A DNA stretch of 36,502 bases from Candidatus Paralachnospira caecorum (GCA_904379015.1 CAJFHG010000028.1:1-36502); one strand, 5' to 3'. Positions 10,389 through 19,506 are shown, numbered from the stretch's first letter. Numbers and translations are program-made. Notes: a model not told the origin generated them from the sequence alone.

Positions 10389-11357
10389 TTGGCGGAAAAT
10401 TTATATCTATACGCAGTTGCCCGAATCCGCTCCAGAGAGCAGGCGCTTCTGTCCGCTTCTTTTCTTCAGCAGCTGATATCAGCGCCTGATTATGAAGCCT
10501 GTCTGAACATGCTGAGAGAAAAGGGATGGGGAGAAAAGGAGTCGGATGATCCGGACCGGATGTTTGCGGCGGAGAGGGAAAAAACATGGGATCTGATGAG
10601 AGAGCTTCTCGGGGATGTATCTGTATTTGATGTGTTTTTGTATGGGAATGATTTTCATAATCTGAAGGTTGCTATCAAGGAGTGCCGCAGCAGAAAACGG
10701 ATCCCGGATCTTTATATGGACCAGGGATGCGTGCCGGTGGAGGTAATCAGAAAGGCTGCGGATACTGGAGAGTTCGATGTCCTTCCGGAACGAATGCAGG
10801 GGCCGGCGGCCGAGGCCAGACGGGTGTTTCTTCAGACCGGAAACGGGCAGCTATGCGATCTCATTCTTGACAAAGCCGCTCTTGAGGCGGTATACGGGGC
10901 TGGCAAGCAGTCGGGAAATGAATTTCTGGCTCTTTATGGAGAGCTGACGGCAGCCTGTGCGGATATTAAGATCGCGGTAAGAGGAGCGGCGGCAGGCAAA
11001 GACCGGGATTTTCTTATGAAGGCGCTGGCAGCCTGTGATTCTGTCAGGACGGATGAGCTGGCTGACGCGGCTGCGGAAGGCCGGGAAGCAGTGGCAGAGT
11101 ACCTGGAGAGGACGGACTATCATGAGGGAGCGGATGCACTGAGGCAGTCTCTGTCCGCTTTTGAACGGTGGTGCGATGATCTGATAATGAAAAAGATCCG
11201 TCCTCAGCTGTACAATGCGTTCGGACTTGGTCCGCTGGCGGCTTATATCCTGGCCAGGGAAAATGAGATCAAATCGGTCCGTATGATTCTTGCAGGAAAA
11301 CGGAGCGGACTGCAGGAAGAGACTGTGCGGGAAAGGATAAGGGAAACCTATGTATAA
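10389..11357 (+). CDS. ntpC: V-type ATPase subunit C (rotor-ring adaptor)
   Basis: A 322-aa helical protein of the V/A-ATPase subunit C (d-type) family, which sits as a cup on the K ring and receives the central D/F shaft. The C-terminal GLGPLAAYILARENEIKSVR is the diagnostic segment; YAVARIRSREQALL at the N-terminus also fits. It begins with TTG (10389) behind AAGGAG. Its last 8 nt overlap the start of the F-subunit gene, indicating tight coupling. The length is typical. Confidence 0.92.
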   Translation: MAENLYLYAVARIRSREQALLSASFLQQLISAPDYEACLNMLREKGWGEKESDDPDRMFAAEREKTWDLMRELLGDVSVFDVFLYGNDFHNLKVAIKECRSRKRIPDLYMDQGCVPVEVIRKAADTGEFDVLPERMQGPAAEARRVFLQTGNGQLCDLILDKAALEAVYGAGKQSGNEFLALYGELTAACADIKIAVRGAAAGKDRDFLMKALAACDSVRTDELADAAAEGREAVAEYLERTDYHEGADALRQSLSAFERWCDDLIMKKIRPQLYNAFGLGPLAAYILARENEIKSVRMILAGKRSGLQEETVRERIRETYV

Positions 11358-11679
11358 GATTGCGGTAATGGGAGACTGGGACAGCATATACGGGTTTGCA
11401 GCACTGGGGATGGAGCCCTTTGATATTTCAGATCCCCTTGAGGGTGAAAAAAAGCTGAGAGAGCTGGCCCGCGATCAGTACGCCATCATTTATATTACAG
11501 AGGCGCTGGCGGCACAGATCGAGCCGGAGATCGAACGGTATGCTGAGGCCGGGCTTCCGGCGGTGATCCTGATCCCGGGCGCTTCCGGCAATACGGGACG
11601 AGGGATGATGGCAGTGAAAAAATCTGTGGAGCAGGCGGTCGGATCTGATATCATATTCGGCGGGCAGCAGGAGGAGTGA
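11350..11679 (+). CDS. ntpG: V-type ATPase subunit F (central shaft)
   Basis: A 109-aa subunit with the Rossmann-like V-ATPase F fold: [20 protein letters not shown] at the N-terminus and [19 protein letters not shown] in the middle. It binds the D subunit in the rotating shaft. I use the E. hirae symbol ntpG; it is called atpF or subunit F elsewhere. The gene overlaps ntpC by 8 nt and its stop lies 2 nt before the ntpA ATG. Confidence 0.92.
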   Translation: MYKIAVMGDWDSIYGFAALGMEPFDISDPLEGEKKLRELARDQYAIIYITEALAAQIEPEIERYAEAGLPAVILIPGASGNTGRGMMAVKKSVEQAVGSDIIFGGQQEE

Positions 11680-11681
11680 TC

Positions 11682-13457
11682 ATGAGTAAAGGCATAATCA
11701 AAAAAGTAGCGGGGCCGCTGGTCATTGCTGAGGGCATGAGAGACGCCAATATGTTTGATGTTGTGCGGGTCAGCAGCCAGCGTCTGATCGGAGAGATCAT
11801 AGAAATACACGGGGACAGGGCTTCCATTCAGGTTTATGAGGAAACATCGGGGCTGGCTCCCGGAGAACCGGTGGAATCCACAGGCGTGCCCATGAGTGTG
11901 GAACTGGGACCGGGACTGATCGGGAGTATTTACGATGGAATCCAGCGTCCTCTGGATGCCATTATGAAGGCGACGGGCGGAAACCTGCTGAACAGAGGCG
12001 TGGAGGTTCCGTCCCTTGACCGGGAAAAAAAGTGGCGGTTTGAACCGGCGCTGGAGGCAGGAGCAAAGGTCCGCGGCGGAGACGTGCTGGGATATGTCCA
12101 GGAAACGGAAGTGGTCCGTCAGAAGATCATGGTCCCTCCGGCTTTGTCCGGTACGGTATCCTCCGTTTCTGCCGGTGAATATACGGTGACAGATCAGGTG
12201 GCGGTGATCGTGGATGACAGGGGGACAGAGCATTCTGTTTCTCTGATGCAGAAATGGCCGGTTCGCCGGGGACGTCCTTATCAGAAAAAGCTGTCGCCTC
12301 AGATGCCCCTGGTGACAGGGCAGCGGGTCATCGATACGCTGTTTCCCATCGCGAAGGGCGGTGTGGCTGCTGTGCCGGGGCCCTTCGGATCTGGAAAGAC
12401 GGTGGTTCAGCATCAGCTGGCTAAGTGGGCGGACGCGGATATTGTAGTCTATATCGGATGCGGAGAGCGGGGAAATGAAATGACCGATGTGCTGAATGAA
12501 TTTCCGGAGCTTAAGGATCCCAGGACAGGCAAATCGCTGATGGAACGGACCGTGCTGATCGCAAACACATCGGATATGCCGGTGGCGGCCCGGGAGGCTT
12601 CGATCTATACCGGGATCACCATCGCGGAATATTTCAGGGACATGGGATATTCGGTGGCACTGATGGCTGACTCCACTTCCCGGTGGGCAGAAGCTCTGAG
12701 GGAAATGTCGGGGCGCCTGGAGGAAATGCCCGGAGAGGAAGGATATCCGGCTTATCTTGGATCCCGTCTGGCTCAGTTTTATGAACGGGCGGGGAGGGTG
12801 ATTTCCCTGGGAAGCGACGGAAGAGAAGGGGCTCTGTCGGTGATCGGCGCAGTGTCCCCGGCAGGCGGGGATATATCGGAACCTGTCACCCAGGCGACGC
12901 TCCGGATCGTCAAGGTATTCTGGGGGCTGGATTCTGACCTGGCTTATAAGAGACATTTCCCGGCCATCAACTGGCTGACCAGCTATTCCCTTTATGTGGA
13001 TACACTGGAAGCCTGGTTCAACCAGAATGTGGAGGAAGACTGGACCGGAATGCGGGCAAAGATCATGGGTCTTCTACAGGAGGAAGCAGAGCTGAATGAA
13101 ATTGTCCAGCTGGTGGGAATGGATGCGCTGTCTGCGCCCGACAGACTGAAGCTGGAGGCGGCCCGTTCTATCCGTGAGGATTTTCTGCACCAGAATGCGT
13201 TTCATGAAACAGATACCTATACTTCCCTGAAAAAGCAGCACATGATGATGGAGCTGATTCTGGAGTACTATCAGAAGTCGGCGGCGGCTCTGGAGCAGGG
13301 AGCGGATATTGAAAAGCTGGCCGCGCTGTCGGTCCGGGAGAATATCGGCCGCTTTAAATATACAGAGGAATCAGAAACGGATCTGGTATACCGGGATATC
13401 AGGCGAATGCTGGAGGAGCAGATCCAGGAAACACTTGGCGGAAGGGAGGAAGTCTGA
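11682..13457 (+). CDS. ntpA: V-type ATPase catalytic subunit A
   Basis: A 591-aa catalytic subunit. The Walker A motif GPFGSGKT occupies residues 233-240 and is followed by the GERGNEMT and [15 protein letters not shown] segments of the family; the extra non-homologous insert typical of A subunits precedes the nucleotide domain. It hydrolyses ATP at the A-B interface. A GTG at 11676 is open in frame but overlaps the ribosome site; ATG at 11682 sits about 7 nt after GGAGGAG and yields [12 protein letters not shown], so I choose it. Its stop overlaps the ntpB ATG by one base (TGATG). Confidence 0.97.
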   Translation: MSKGIIKKVAGPLVIAEGMRDANMFDVVRVSSQRLIGEIIEIHGDRASIQVYEETSGLAPGEPVESTGVPMSVELGPGLIGSIYDGIQRPLDAIMKATGGNLLNRGVEVPSLDREKKWRFEPALEAGAKVRGGDVLGYVQETEVVRQKIMVPPALSGTVSSVSAGEYTVTDQVAVIVDDRGTEHSVSLMQKWPVRRGRPYQKKLSPQMPLVTGQRVIDTLFPIAKGGVAAVPGPFGSGKTVVQHQLAKWADADIVVYIGCGERGNEMTDVLNEFPELKDPRTGKSLMERTVLIANTSDMPVAAREASIYTGITIAEYFRDMGYSVALMADSTSRWAEALREMSGRLEEMPGEEGYPAYLGSRLAQFYERAGRVISLGSDGREGALSVIGAVSPAGGDISEPVTQATLRIVKVFWGLDSDLAYKRHFPAINWLTSYSLYVDTLEAWFNQNVEEDWTGMRAKIMGLLQEEAELNEIVQLVGMDALSAPDRLKLEAARSIREDFLHQNAFHETDTYTSLKKQHMMMELILEYYQKSAAALEQGADIEKLAALSVRENIGRFKYTEESETDLVYRDIRRMLEEQIQETLGGREEV

Positions 13458-14830
13458 TGCCGAAGGAATACAGAACCATAGAAGAGGTAGCAGGTCCTCT
13501 GATGCTTGTGCGGGGCGTACAGGGTGTCGCCTATGATGAGCTGGGAGAAATTGAGCTGGAGAGCGGCGAAAAGCGCCGGTTCAGAGTACTGGAGATTGAC
13601 GGAGAAAATGCTCTGGTGCAGCTGTTTGAAGCATCTACCGGAATCAGTCCCCAGTCCAGCCGGGTGCGTTTTATGGGGCGCTCTATGGAGCTTGGTGTTT
13701 CAGAAGATATGCTGGGACGGATTTTTGACGGGCTTGGACGGCCCATAGACGGCGGTCCGGAGCTTCTTCCGGAGAAAAGAATGAATATCAACGGGCTTCC
13801 CATGAATCCGGCGGCGAGGAATTACCCTCAGGAATTTATCCAGACAGGGATCTCCGCCATTGACGGGCTGAATACGCTGGTCCGGGGCCAGAAGCTTCCT
13901 ATTTTTTCCGCTTCCGGTCTGCCTCATGCCAATCTGGCGGCGCAGATCGCGAGACAGGCGAAGGTCCGGGGAACCAGTGAGCCTTTCGCGGTTGTCTTTG
14001 CGGCGATGGGCATCACCTTTGAGGAAGCGGACTTTTTCATGGAGAGTTTTCGGGAGACCGGCGCCATAGACAGAAGCGTGATGTTTGTGAATCTGGCCAA
14101 TGATCCGGCAGTAGAGCGGATCGCTACGCCCAGAATGGCGCTTACAGCGGCAGAATATCTGGCCTTTGAGCGGAATATGCATGTGCTGGTCATCCTCACG
14201 GATATCACAAACTATGCTGATGCGCTGAGGGAAATTTCAGCGGCCCGCAAGGAAGTGCCGGGACGGCGCGGGTATCCGGGATATATGTATACAGACCTTG
14301 CGTCCATGTATGAGAGGGCCGGGCGTCAGAAGGGGAAATCGGGTTCGATCACATTGATTCCCATCCTGACCATGCCGGAGGATGACAAGACCCATCCGAT
14401 TCCGGATCTGACAGGTTATATTACGGAAGGGCAGATTATTCTGAGCCGGGAGCTGTACCGGAAGAATATTGCGCCGCCCATCGACGTTCTGCCTTCTCTG
14501 TCCCGTTTAAAGGATAAGGGAATCGGAGAGGGGAAAACAAGGGAAGACCATGCGGATGTGATGAATCAGCTTTTTTCAGCTTATGCCAGAGGAAAAGATG
14601 CGAAAGAGCTGATGGTGATCCTGGGAGAAGCGGCTCTGACTGATATGGATAAGCTTTACGCGAAATTCGCGGACGAGTTTGAAAAACGTTATGTGTCTCA
14701 GGGATATCACACAGACAGGGGAATTGAAGAGACCATGGAGATTGGATGGGAGCTTCTGAGGCTTCTGCCCAGAAGTGAGCTGAAACGGATCAGAGACAAG
14801 TTCCTGGATCAGTATTACGATGCCAGATAA
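13457..14830 (+). CDS. ntpB: V-type ATPase regulatory subunit B
   Basis: A 457-aa non-catalytic partner of subunit A in the A3B3 head. The P-loop position reads [17 protein letters not shown], the usual B-subunit form without the Walker lysine. [20 protein letters not shown] and [20 protein letters not shown] are diagnostic. The ATG shares a base with the ntpA stop, so translation is coupled. No anomalies were seen. Confidence 0.97.
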   Translation: MPKEYRTIEEVAGPLMLVRGVQGVAYDELGEIELESGEKRRFRVLEIDGENALVQLFEASTGISPQSSRVRFMGRSMELGVSEDMLGRIFDGLGRPIDGGPELLPEKRMNINGLPMNPAARNYPQEFIQTGISAIDGLNTLVRGQKLPIFSASGLPHANLAAQIARQAKVRGTSEPFAVVFAAMGITFEEADFFMESFRETGAIDRSVMFVNLANDPAVERIATPRMALTAAEYLAFERNMHVLVILTDITNYADALREISAARKEVPGRRGYPGYMYTDLASMYERAGRQKGKSGSITLIPILTMPEDDKTHPIPDLTGYITEGQIILSRELYRKNIAPPIDVLPSLSRLKDKGIGEGKTREDHADVMNQLFSAYARGKDAKELMVILGEAALTDMDKLYAKFADEFEKRYVSQGYHTDRGIEETMEIGWELLRLLPRSELKRIRDKFLDQYYDAR

Positions 14831-14851
14831 CAGAAAGGGAGTTTGCCGGCG

Positions 14852-15529
14852 ATGAGTGCGAAGCATGTGAATCCGACCCGGATGGAGCTGACCCGCCTGA
14901 AAAAAAAGCTGACAATGGCGGTGCGGGGGCATAAGCTGTTGAAAGACAAGAGGGATGAGCTGATGCGGCAGTTCCTCGAGCTGGTGCGGGAGAACAAAGC
15001 TCTGCGGGAACGGGTAGAGGCGGCCATCAAAGCGGCCAATCAGAATTTTGTCCTGGCGGGAGCCGGTATGTCGAAGGAGGTTCTTGGCGCGGCGCTGATG
15101 ACGCCCAGACAGGAGATCGATCTGGAGGCCGGGACCAGGAATGTGATGAGTGTGGAAGTTCCTGTATTTCGCTATCACACAAAAACTTCTGATCCCAATG
15201 ATATATACTGTTACGGATTTGCCTTCACTTCGGCAGATCTGGACGGGGCCATAAAAAATCTGGCAGATATCCTGCCGGATATGCTGCACCTGGCAGAATG
15301 TGAAAAATCCTGCCAGCTCCTTGCAGCGGAAATCGAGAAGACAAGACGGAGAGTCAATGCTCTGGAGCATATGGTGATTCCGGAGACGAAACAGAATATC
15401 CGTTATATTACCATGAAGCTGGATGAAAATGAGAGGAGCGCTCAGGTGCGTCTGATGAAGATCAAGGATCAGATGCTTGAGGAGGCGCATCATTACAGCC
15501 GGCGGGCAGAGGAAACAGCGGGCCGGTAA
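14852..15529 (+). CDS. ntpD: V-type ATPase central-shaft subunit D
   Basis: A 225-aa subunit predicted to form the long antiparallel coiled coil of the rotor: N-terminal VNPTRMELTRLKKKLTMAVR and GHKLLKDKRDELM, and a C-terminal helix with VNALEHMVIP. It completes the operon. A TTG at 14843 lies only 1 nt after the AAGGGAG site, so the ATG at 14852 (10 nt away) is preferred. The E. hirae operon continues with ntpH and ntpJ (a K+ transporter); here an unrelated aldo/keto reductase gene follows. Confidence 0.93.
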   Translation: MSAKHVNPTRMELTRLKKKLTMAVRGHKLLKDKRDELMRQFLELVRENKALRERVEAAIKAANQNFVLAGAGMSKEVLGAALMTPRQEIDLEAGTRNVMSVEVPVFRYHTKTSDPNDIYCYGFAFTSADLDGAIKNLADILPDMLHLAECEKSCQLLAAEIEKTRRRVNALEHMVIPETKQNIRYITMKLDENERSAQVRLMKIKDQMLEEAHHYSRRAEETAGR

Positions 15530-15630
15530 ACGGGAAATCTGTGGTGTCCTGTCCCCGGGCGGGGCAGGACGCAGGACTGCCGGAAGAAAACGGAAGAACT
15601 GAAATAATGACAGAAACGGAGATGGTGCGG

Positions 15631-16644
15631 ATGGAATATCGCGAGCTTGGGAAAACGGGACTGAGGATTTCAAGAGTGGGACTGGGCGGAATCCCCATTC
15701 AGAGAGTGGACGCGGCCGAGACAAAGAAGGTAGTGGAAAGCCTTCTGGAACACGGGATCAATTATATTGATACGGCCAGAGGCTATACGGTCAGCGAAGA
15801 ATTTCTGGGAGAGGCTCTGGAGGGAGTCCGTGACCGGTTTGTGCTGGCGACGAAAAGCATGGCCAGAACGAAAGAGGAGATGGCCAGAGATATTGAGATC
15901 AGCCTGTCCAATCTGCGTACAGATCATATTGATCTGTATCAGGTACATAATCCGGACCTGAAACAGCTGGAAATGGTGACGGGACCGGGCGGGGCGCTGG
16001 AGGCGCTGACGGAGGCAAAGGCCGCCGGAAAGATTGGCCACATCGGTCTTACAGCCCATTCTCTGGAGGTATTTGAAAAGGGACTTTCTCTTCCCTGGGT
16101 GGAGACCATCATGTTTCCCTACAACATTGTAGAGCGTCAGGGAGAAGAGCTGATCAGGGCCTGCGCGGAAAAACAGATCGGCTTTATTGCCATGAAGCCC
16201 ATGGCCGGCGGAAATCTGGAAGACGGCACTCTGGCCATGCGGTTTATCCTGAACAATCCGGATGTAACAGTGGCGATCCCGGGCATGGCAGATGTGAGAG
16301 AGGTGGAAGAGAACGCGAAAGCCGCGGAAAGCAGGCAGCCCCTCACAGAAGAAGAAAAGACGCAGATGGAAAAGACGGCAAAGGAGCTGGGAACCCAGTT
16401 CTGCCGCCGATGCAATTACTGTGCGCCCTGCACTGTGGGCATCAGTATTCCCAACGTGTTTTTGTTTGCGGGTTATCTGCGCCGGTATCAGCTGGGCGGC
16501 TGGGCAAAATCCAGATATGACAGCCAGCCGGTGAAGGCAGATGCCTGCGTGGAATGCGGCGCCTGTGAGGAACGCTGTCCCTATCATCTTCCGATCCGGG
16601 AGATGCTGAAAAAGGCTCATGAGGAGCTGGAGGGCGTGGAGTGA
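15631..16644 (+). CDS. Aldo/keto reductase with C-terminal 4Fe-4S domain
   Basis: A 337-aa protein: an aldo/keto reductase TIM barrel (MEYRELGKTGLRISRVGLGG, then YIDTARGY with the Asp/Tyr region and DHIDLYQVHN) joined to a ferredoxin-like C-terminus. The cysteine clusters CRRCNYCAPC and CVECGACEERCP could bind two 4Fe-4S clusters. Such proteins are common in anaerobes; the substrate is unknown. Earlier in-frame starts exist (15541 GTG, 15607 ATG), but only the ATG at 15631 has a well-placed GGAG (9 nt), and it gives the family N-terminus. It lies 101 nt after ntpD and may be transcribed with the V-ATPase genes. Confidence 0.9.
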   Translation: MEYRELGKTGLRISRVGLGGIPIQRVDAAETKKVVESLLEHGINYIDTARGYTVSEEFLGEALEGVRDRFVLATKSMARTKEEMARDIEISLSNLRTDHIDLYQVHNPDLKQLEMVTGPGGALEALTEAKAAGKIGHIGLTAHSLEVFEKGLSLPWVETIMFPYNIVERQGEELIRACAEKQIGFIAMKPMAGGNLEDGTLAMRFILNNPDVTVAIPGMADVREVEENAKAAESRQPLTEEEKTQMEKTAKELGTQFCRRCNYCAPCTVGISIPNVFLFAGYLRRYQLGGWAKSRYDSQPVKADACVECGACEERCPYHLPIREMLKKAHEELEGVE

Positions 16645-16741
16645 GAGCGGTGACTGAGGGCGCGGACTGGCACTGGGATGAGATGCCGGCCGGACTGGCG
16701 GCTTGAAGTAAAGCAGGAAACAGAAAAGGAGGATGAAGATT

Positions 16742-17080
16742 ATGAAGCTTATTTACGCGATTGTTCCCGGAGAAGATGCGTCAGACGTGGTGGGAAAACT
16801 CAATGAGAATGGTTTTCAGGCCACCAAAATATCGACAACCGGCGGATTCCTCAGAAAAAAGAATACGACGCTGATGATCGGTGTGGAGGACGAGCACTGG
16901 AAAAAGGTGATCGGCATTATCAAAGATATATGCCAGGAGCGTCAGACCATAGAGGTCAATATGCCTTATGTGAATATGAACGGGATGGGGACCATGTCCT
17001 ACACCAGCCTGCCTCAGAAGATCGAAGTCGGCGGCGCCGTTATATTTGTGGTCAATGTGGATTATTATGAGAAGATCTGA
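16742..17080 (+). CDS. darA: PII-like cyclic-di-AMP receptor (DarA/PstA family)
   Basis: A 112-aa protein of the DUF970/PII-like family. MKLIYAIVPGEDASDVV at the N-terminus, KISTTGGFLRKKNTTLMIGV (the ligand-binding T-loop region) and GGAVIFVVNVD near the end match B. subtilis DarA and Staphylococcus PstA, trimeric cytoplasmic binders of cyclic-di-AMP whose output is not settled. An ATG at 16733 directly abuts the AAAGGAGG site, so the ATG at 16742 (9 nt away) is chosen. It is followed by a strong terminator at 17161. Confidence 0.88.
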   Translation: MKLIYAIVPGEDASDVVGKLNENGFQATKISTTGGFLRKKNTTLMIGVEDEHWKKVIGIIKDICQERQTIEVNMPYVNMNGMGTMSYTSLPQKIEVGGAVIFVVNVDYYEKI

Positions 17081-17112
17081 CCTGCGTCCGGAGGACACGG
17101 GGATGAAGCCTG

Positions 17113-17144
17113 TCTGAAATCAGAAAAGTCTGAAATCAGAAAAG
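17113..17144 (+). repeat. Two tandem copies of a 16-bp repeat
   Basis: TCTGAAATCAGAAAAG occurs twice back to back (17113-17128 and 17129-17144) between darA and its terminator. Each copy also contains the short palindrome TCTGAAATCAGA. It is probably a slippage duplication in the 3' untranslated region; no function is apparent. Confidence 0.8.
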
Positions 17145-17160
17145 CATGACCGGAACCAGG

Positions 17161-17210
17161 GATGCTGCCGCATCAGAGATTCAGAAATTATAGGTGCGGC
17201 AGCATCTTTT
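17161..17210 (+). terminator. Rho-independent terminator after darA
   Basis: GATGCTGCCGCA (17161-17172) pairs perfectly over 12 bp with TGCGGCAGCATC (17195-17206), followed by TTTT. The 22-nt loop is long but the stem is strong. It closes the unit ending with darA. Confidence 0.85.
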
Positions 17211-17262
17211 ACTGTAAGAAACGGAATGATGCAGCAGCAATATCAGACTATGGTGGAGTGGC

Positions 17263-17559
17263 ATGAAACCAAAATCAGAAAAAAGTATCGAACTTTATAA
17301 TCTCCTGCTCCGCAGGGGCTATCCGGAACCGTTCTGCGATGAGGTGACGAAAAATCTGAACACTGACTGGACGGCACAGAGACTGATCGGATATTTGTCA
17401 CATTATCAGAAGCTGAAGATGGAGGATGTGGCAGATGAGGTGCTGGCAATCTTAAGTGATCGGAACCGGATCATGAAGAAAAAGAGACTGGAGGAAGTGA
17501 ATGCCAGGTGGAATCAATTCCTCTGCGAAGGCTTCGGCGATGAAGACGAGGAGGCATAG
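17263..17559 (+). CDS. Hypothetical small helical protein (98 aa)
   Basis: I do not recognise a family with certainty. The product appears all-helical and soluble (KSIELYNLLLRRGYPEPFCD, then RLIGYLSHYQKLKMEDVADE), with an acidic end (EGFGDEDEEA). The RRGYPEPF and IGYL segments recall the three-helix repeats of RecX-like proteins, but this is too weak for a call. GGAG lies about 5 nt before the ATG. Its stop and an alternative GTG start of the next gene overlap, and the ribosome site of the Spx-like gene lies within its last codons, so the two form an operon. Confidence 0.65.
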   Translation: MKPKSEKSIELYNLLLRRGYPEPFCDEVTKNLNTDWTAQRLIGYLSHYQKLKMEDVADEVLAILSDRNRIMKKKRLEEVNARWNQFLCEGFGDEDEEA

Positions 17560-17564
17560 TGTTT

Positions 17565-17921
17565 ATGTTGTATATAGAATATCCGAAATGCGGGACATGC
17601 AGAAAAGCGAAGAAATGGCTGAATGAGAAGGGCATTTCCTATGAACAGAGAGATATAAAAGAGCAGAATCCGACTGTAGAAGAGCTGACTGAATGGTATC
17701 ACAGGAGCGGACTGCCGATTAAGCGCTTTGTGAATACCAGCGGTACGCTTTACAAGGAGATGAAGTTGAAGGATAGGCTGCCGGAAATGAATGATGAGGA
17801 AATACTCGCGCTGCTTGCCACGGATGGCATGCTGGTGAAGCGGCCGATTCTGGTGGACGAGGGATTTGTCATAACTGGCTTTAAGGAAGACGAGTGGAAG
17901 AAGCTGCTTGGAGTGGAATGA
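17565..17921 (+). CDS. ArsC/Spx-family thioredoxin-fold protein
   Basis: A 118-aa ArsC/Spx/YffB-family protein with an N-terminal redox motif C9-G-T-C12 (MLYIEYPKCGTCRKAKKWL), the family segment YEQRDIKEQNPTVEEL and the late KRPILVDEGFVITGF block. Lengths and motifs fit the YusI/Spx-like reductases often called arsenate reductase family. Without an ars operon, arsenate reduction is not implied; redox regulation is equally possible. A GTG at 17559 overlaps the previous stop, but the ATG at 17565 is 10 nt from GAGGAGG and gives the family N-terminus. Confidence 0.85.
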   Translation: MLYIEYPKCGTCRKAKKWLNEKGISYEQRDIKEQNPTVEELTEWYHRSGLPIKRFVNTSGTLYKEMKLKDRLPEMNDEEILALLATDGMLVKRPILVDEGFVITGFKEDEWKKLLGVE

Positions 17922-18182
17922 GACTTGAATCTTCGTAAAACTAATATATTGCACTGTTCGGACCTCCTGTGAAACAAAAGAATGTGCAGCTGCGCAAAAA
18001 GTTCACAAAAAACCAGCGCTCACTTCTTGCCGTGGATCGGGAGGTTTTGTCCTGCGGCGTCAGAGTTCGTAAAGCATTATTTTACAAGGGTTCTGAGGGG
18101 TCTGTTTTTTTGTCTGGAAGTGTCAGATGGTGTAGTGCAATGCTGAAAAGATGTCTGGACACGTAAAAACGGGAGGTTAAGG
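17922..18182 (+). other. Non-coding gap with decayed CIRCE-like copy
   Basis: No credible gene is seen. Bases 18002-18030 (TTCACAAAAAACCAGCGCTC onward) match 23 of 29 positions of 19496-19524, the hsp20 promoter region with the left CIRCE arm, and five of the six differences are transitions. The right CIRCE arm and the -10 box are not preserved here, so it is probably non-functional. GGGAGG at 18171-18176 is the ribosome site of the next gene. Confidence 0.6.
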
Positions 18183-18560
18183 ATGACAAAGGAAACGATT
18201 GAGCAGGTATTAAAATTTAGAGACGAGCGAAATTGGAAGCAATTTCATAATCCGAAGGATCTGGCAATCTCCATCAGTCTGGAGGCAGCAGAGCTGTTGG
18301 AAGTTTTTCAGTGGAGTGCGGGAGATGTCTGGTGTGAAGAGAAAAAAGACAAAGTCAGAGAAGAACTTGCGGATGTATTGAATTACTGTATTTTAATGGC
18401 GGATACCTGTGGATTGAATATGGATGAAATTTTTCCGGATTGGAATTCCTATTTTCCGGTGTTGTGTAAAAGCGAATATTTGTCTTATGAAATGATGTGG
18501 AAATATCCTCAAATACATGAAGCCATGAAGCGTTTGAAAAATGTGCCAGGGAACATCTGA
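18183..18560 (+). CDS. MazG-like pyrophosphohydrolase, chimeric C-terminus
   Basis: Residues 1-82 are a normal MazG-like nucleotide pyrophosphohydrolase: FRDERNWKQFHNPKDLAISI, then EAAELLEVFQW and REELADVLNYCILMADTCGL, including the EExxE-type and ExxxD metal-binding helices. Such enzymes hydrolyse (d)NTPs to monophosphates. Past GLNMDEI, however, the family's usual KYPVEKA-type ending is absent and is replaced by FPDWNSYFPVLCKSEYLSYE and WKYPQIHEAMKRLK, which look like part of another protein. The frame then ends at a frameshift (next entry). The metal site is intact, so residual activity is possible. The base composition is AT-richer than the flanking core genes, and the next gene is a methyltransferase, together suggesting transferred DNA. 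Confidence 0.75.
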   Translation: MTKETIEQVLKFRDERNWKQFHNPKDLAISISLEAAELLEVFQWSAGDVWCEEKKDKVREELADVLNYCILMADTCGLNMDEIFPDWNSYFPVLCKSEYLSYEMMWKYPQIHEAMKRLKNVPGNI

Positions 18561-18700
18561 ATGATCAGGAGATCAGGTATAAACTTTATCAGCAAGGCCT
18601 GTTGGAACGAGAGTTCTCGGGACGTCTGGAAGAGGTTATTCTTCCTGTCTATAAGTCGGCAAAAAGTTTGGGATTTTCGAATTGGAAACTGAAAGTGTGA
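18545..18700 (+). pseudogene. Frameshifted continuation of the MazG-chimera gene
   Basis: A 51-codon open stretch without a start codon, beginning AREHLNDQEIRYKLYQQGLL and ending in NWKLKV, in a different frame from the upstream gene. Adding one A to the A5 run at about 18536-18541 would join it smoothly to HEAMKRLK of the upstream product. This suggests a one-base loss in a homopolymer broke a longer gene. The composition (EREFSGRLEEVILPVYKSAK) is clearly protein-like. The family is unknown. It ends 4 nt before the methyltransferase start. Confidence 0.55.
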
Positions 18701-18704
18701 GGTT

Positions 18705-19322
18705 ATGTGTGAGTATTATGAAATCAATGCAAAGCAATATGCGGATCAAACATTTTCTGTTGATATGTCGGAACAATATAGGAAATTTCTTCCTCTGCTG
18801 AGAGAGCAGGCAAGGATTCTTGACGTAGGAAGCGGCAGCGGGCGTGATGCATGTTATTTTCAGAAGAGGGGATATCAGGTGACTGCATTGGAACCGTCAA
18901 AGAACCTTTGCAGAGAAATTCGGAAAGGTTTCTCAGGAGAAATTGTCTGTTCTGATATTCAAAGCTATCAGCCGGATCAACGATTTGATGGTATCTGGGC
19001 TTGTGCGTCATTGCTTCATTTGCAGGAAAAAGAAGTCCTTTGCTTTTTTGAAAAAATCAATTCGTATTTAAATGAAAATGGAATTATATATCTTTCTGGG
19101 AAAAATGGAATTCCTACGGGAGAAGCAGCGGATGGACGTTATTTCCTTGAATTTACTGAACAGTTGGCAGACAGAATATTGACAGTTAATGATCGAATAA
19201 AGCTGGAAGAATTGTGGTTTACAGAGGATGTGGGTGGGAGAAAAGGCTTCCGATGGATGAATATGATATTTATGTTTTCTCCTGAAGAATTCGATATAAA
19301 ACATCACCAGAAAGGAAAATGA
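18705..19322 (+). CDS. Class I SAM-dependent methyltransferase
   Basis: A 205-aa Rossmann-fold methyltransferase. Motif I is ILDVGSGSGRD (residues 38-48), the acidic residue after beta-2 lies in VTALEPSKNLC, and motif IV-like DGIWACASLLHL follows; YLSGKNG resembles the later strand. The substrate is unknown; the family type is often annotated only as a methyltransferase (Methyltransf_25-like). The ATG lies 4 nt after the stop of the broken upstream reading frame, with GTGAGG as a modest ribosome site. The DNA is distinctly AT-richer than the V-ATPase or MutS2 genes, so lateral acquisition with the MazG-like gene is plausible. Confidence 0.85.
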   Translation: MCEYYEINAKQYADQTFSVDMSEQYRKFLPLLREQARILDVGSGSGRDACYFQKRGYQVTALEPSKNLCREIRKGFSGEIVCSDIQSYQPDQRFDGIWACASLLHLQEKEVLCFFEKINSYLNENGIIYLSGKNGIPTGEAADGRYFLEFTEQLADRILTVNDRIKLEELWFTEDVGGRKGFRWMNMIFMFSPEEFDIKHHQKGK

Positions 19323-19506
19323 GCAAGGACCTAAAAGAGCAAAGTGATTTTGACCCTGCATAGCCCGTGGTTTACACGGAAACGATATAAATTTGGTGTA
19401 GTAAGTCATCTTTGAAGCAAATCAAAAATGGTAAATGCCTGGAAAGCCCGCAGATTTAAGGAAAACATGGCCTTCAAAAAAATGTTCACAAAATTTTCAC
19501 AAAAAA
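19323..19506 (+). other. Upstream region of hsp20, no gene seen
   Basis: The full gap between the methyltransferase and hsp20 is 324 bp. Its left part, given here, contains AT-rich sequence with a run GTTCACAAAATTTTCACAAAA just before the CIRCE element. An open frame from 19428 crosses the promoter and has no ribosome site, so I do not call it. No transcription terminator for the methyltransferase is obvious. Confidence 0.5.

Noticed and set aside
11490-12956. Long minus-strand open frame (488 codons) across ntpG and ntpA
   Set aside because: It is antisense to well-conserved V-ATPase genes and has no recognisable motif.
17969-18166. 65-codon plus-strand frame before the MazG-like gene
   Set aside because: The start codon has no ribosome site, the product has an arbitrary composition, and it crosses the decayed CIRCE-like copy.
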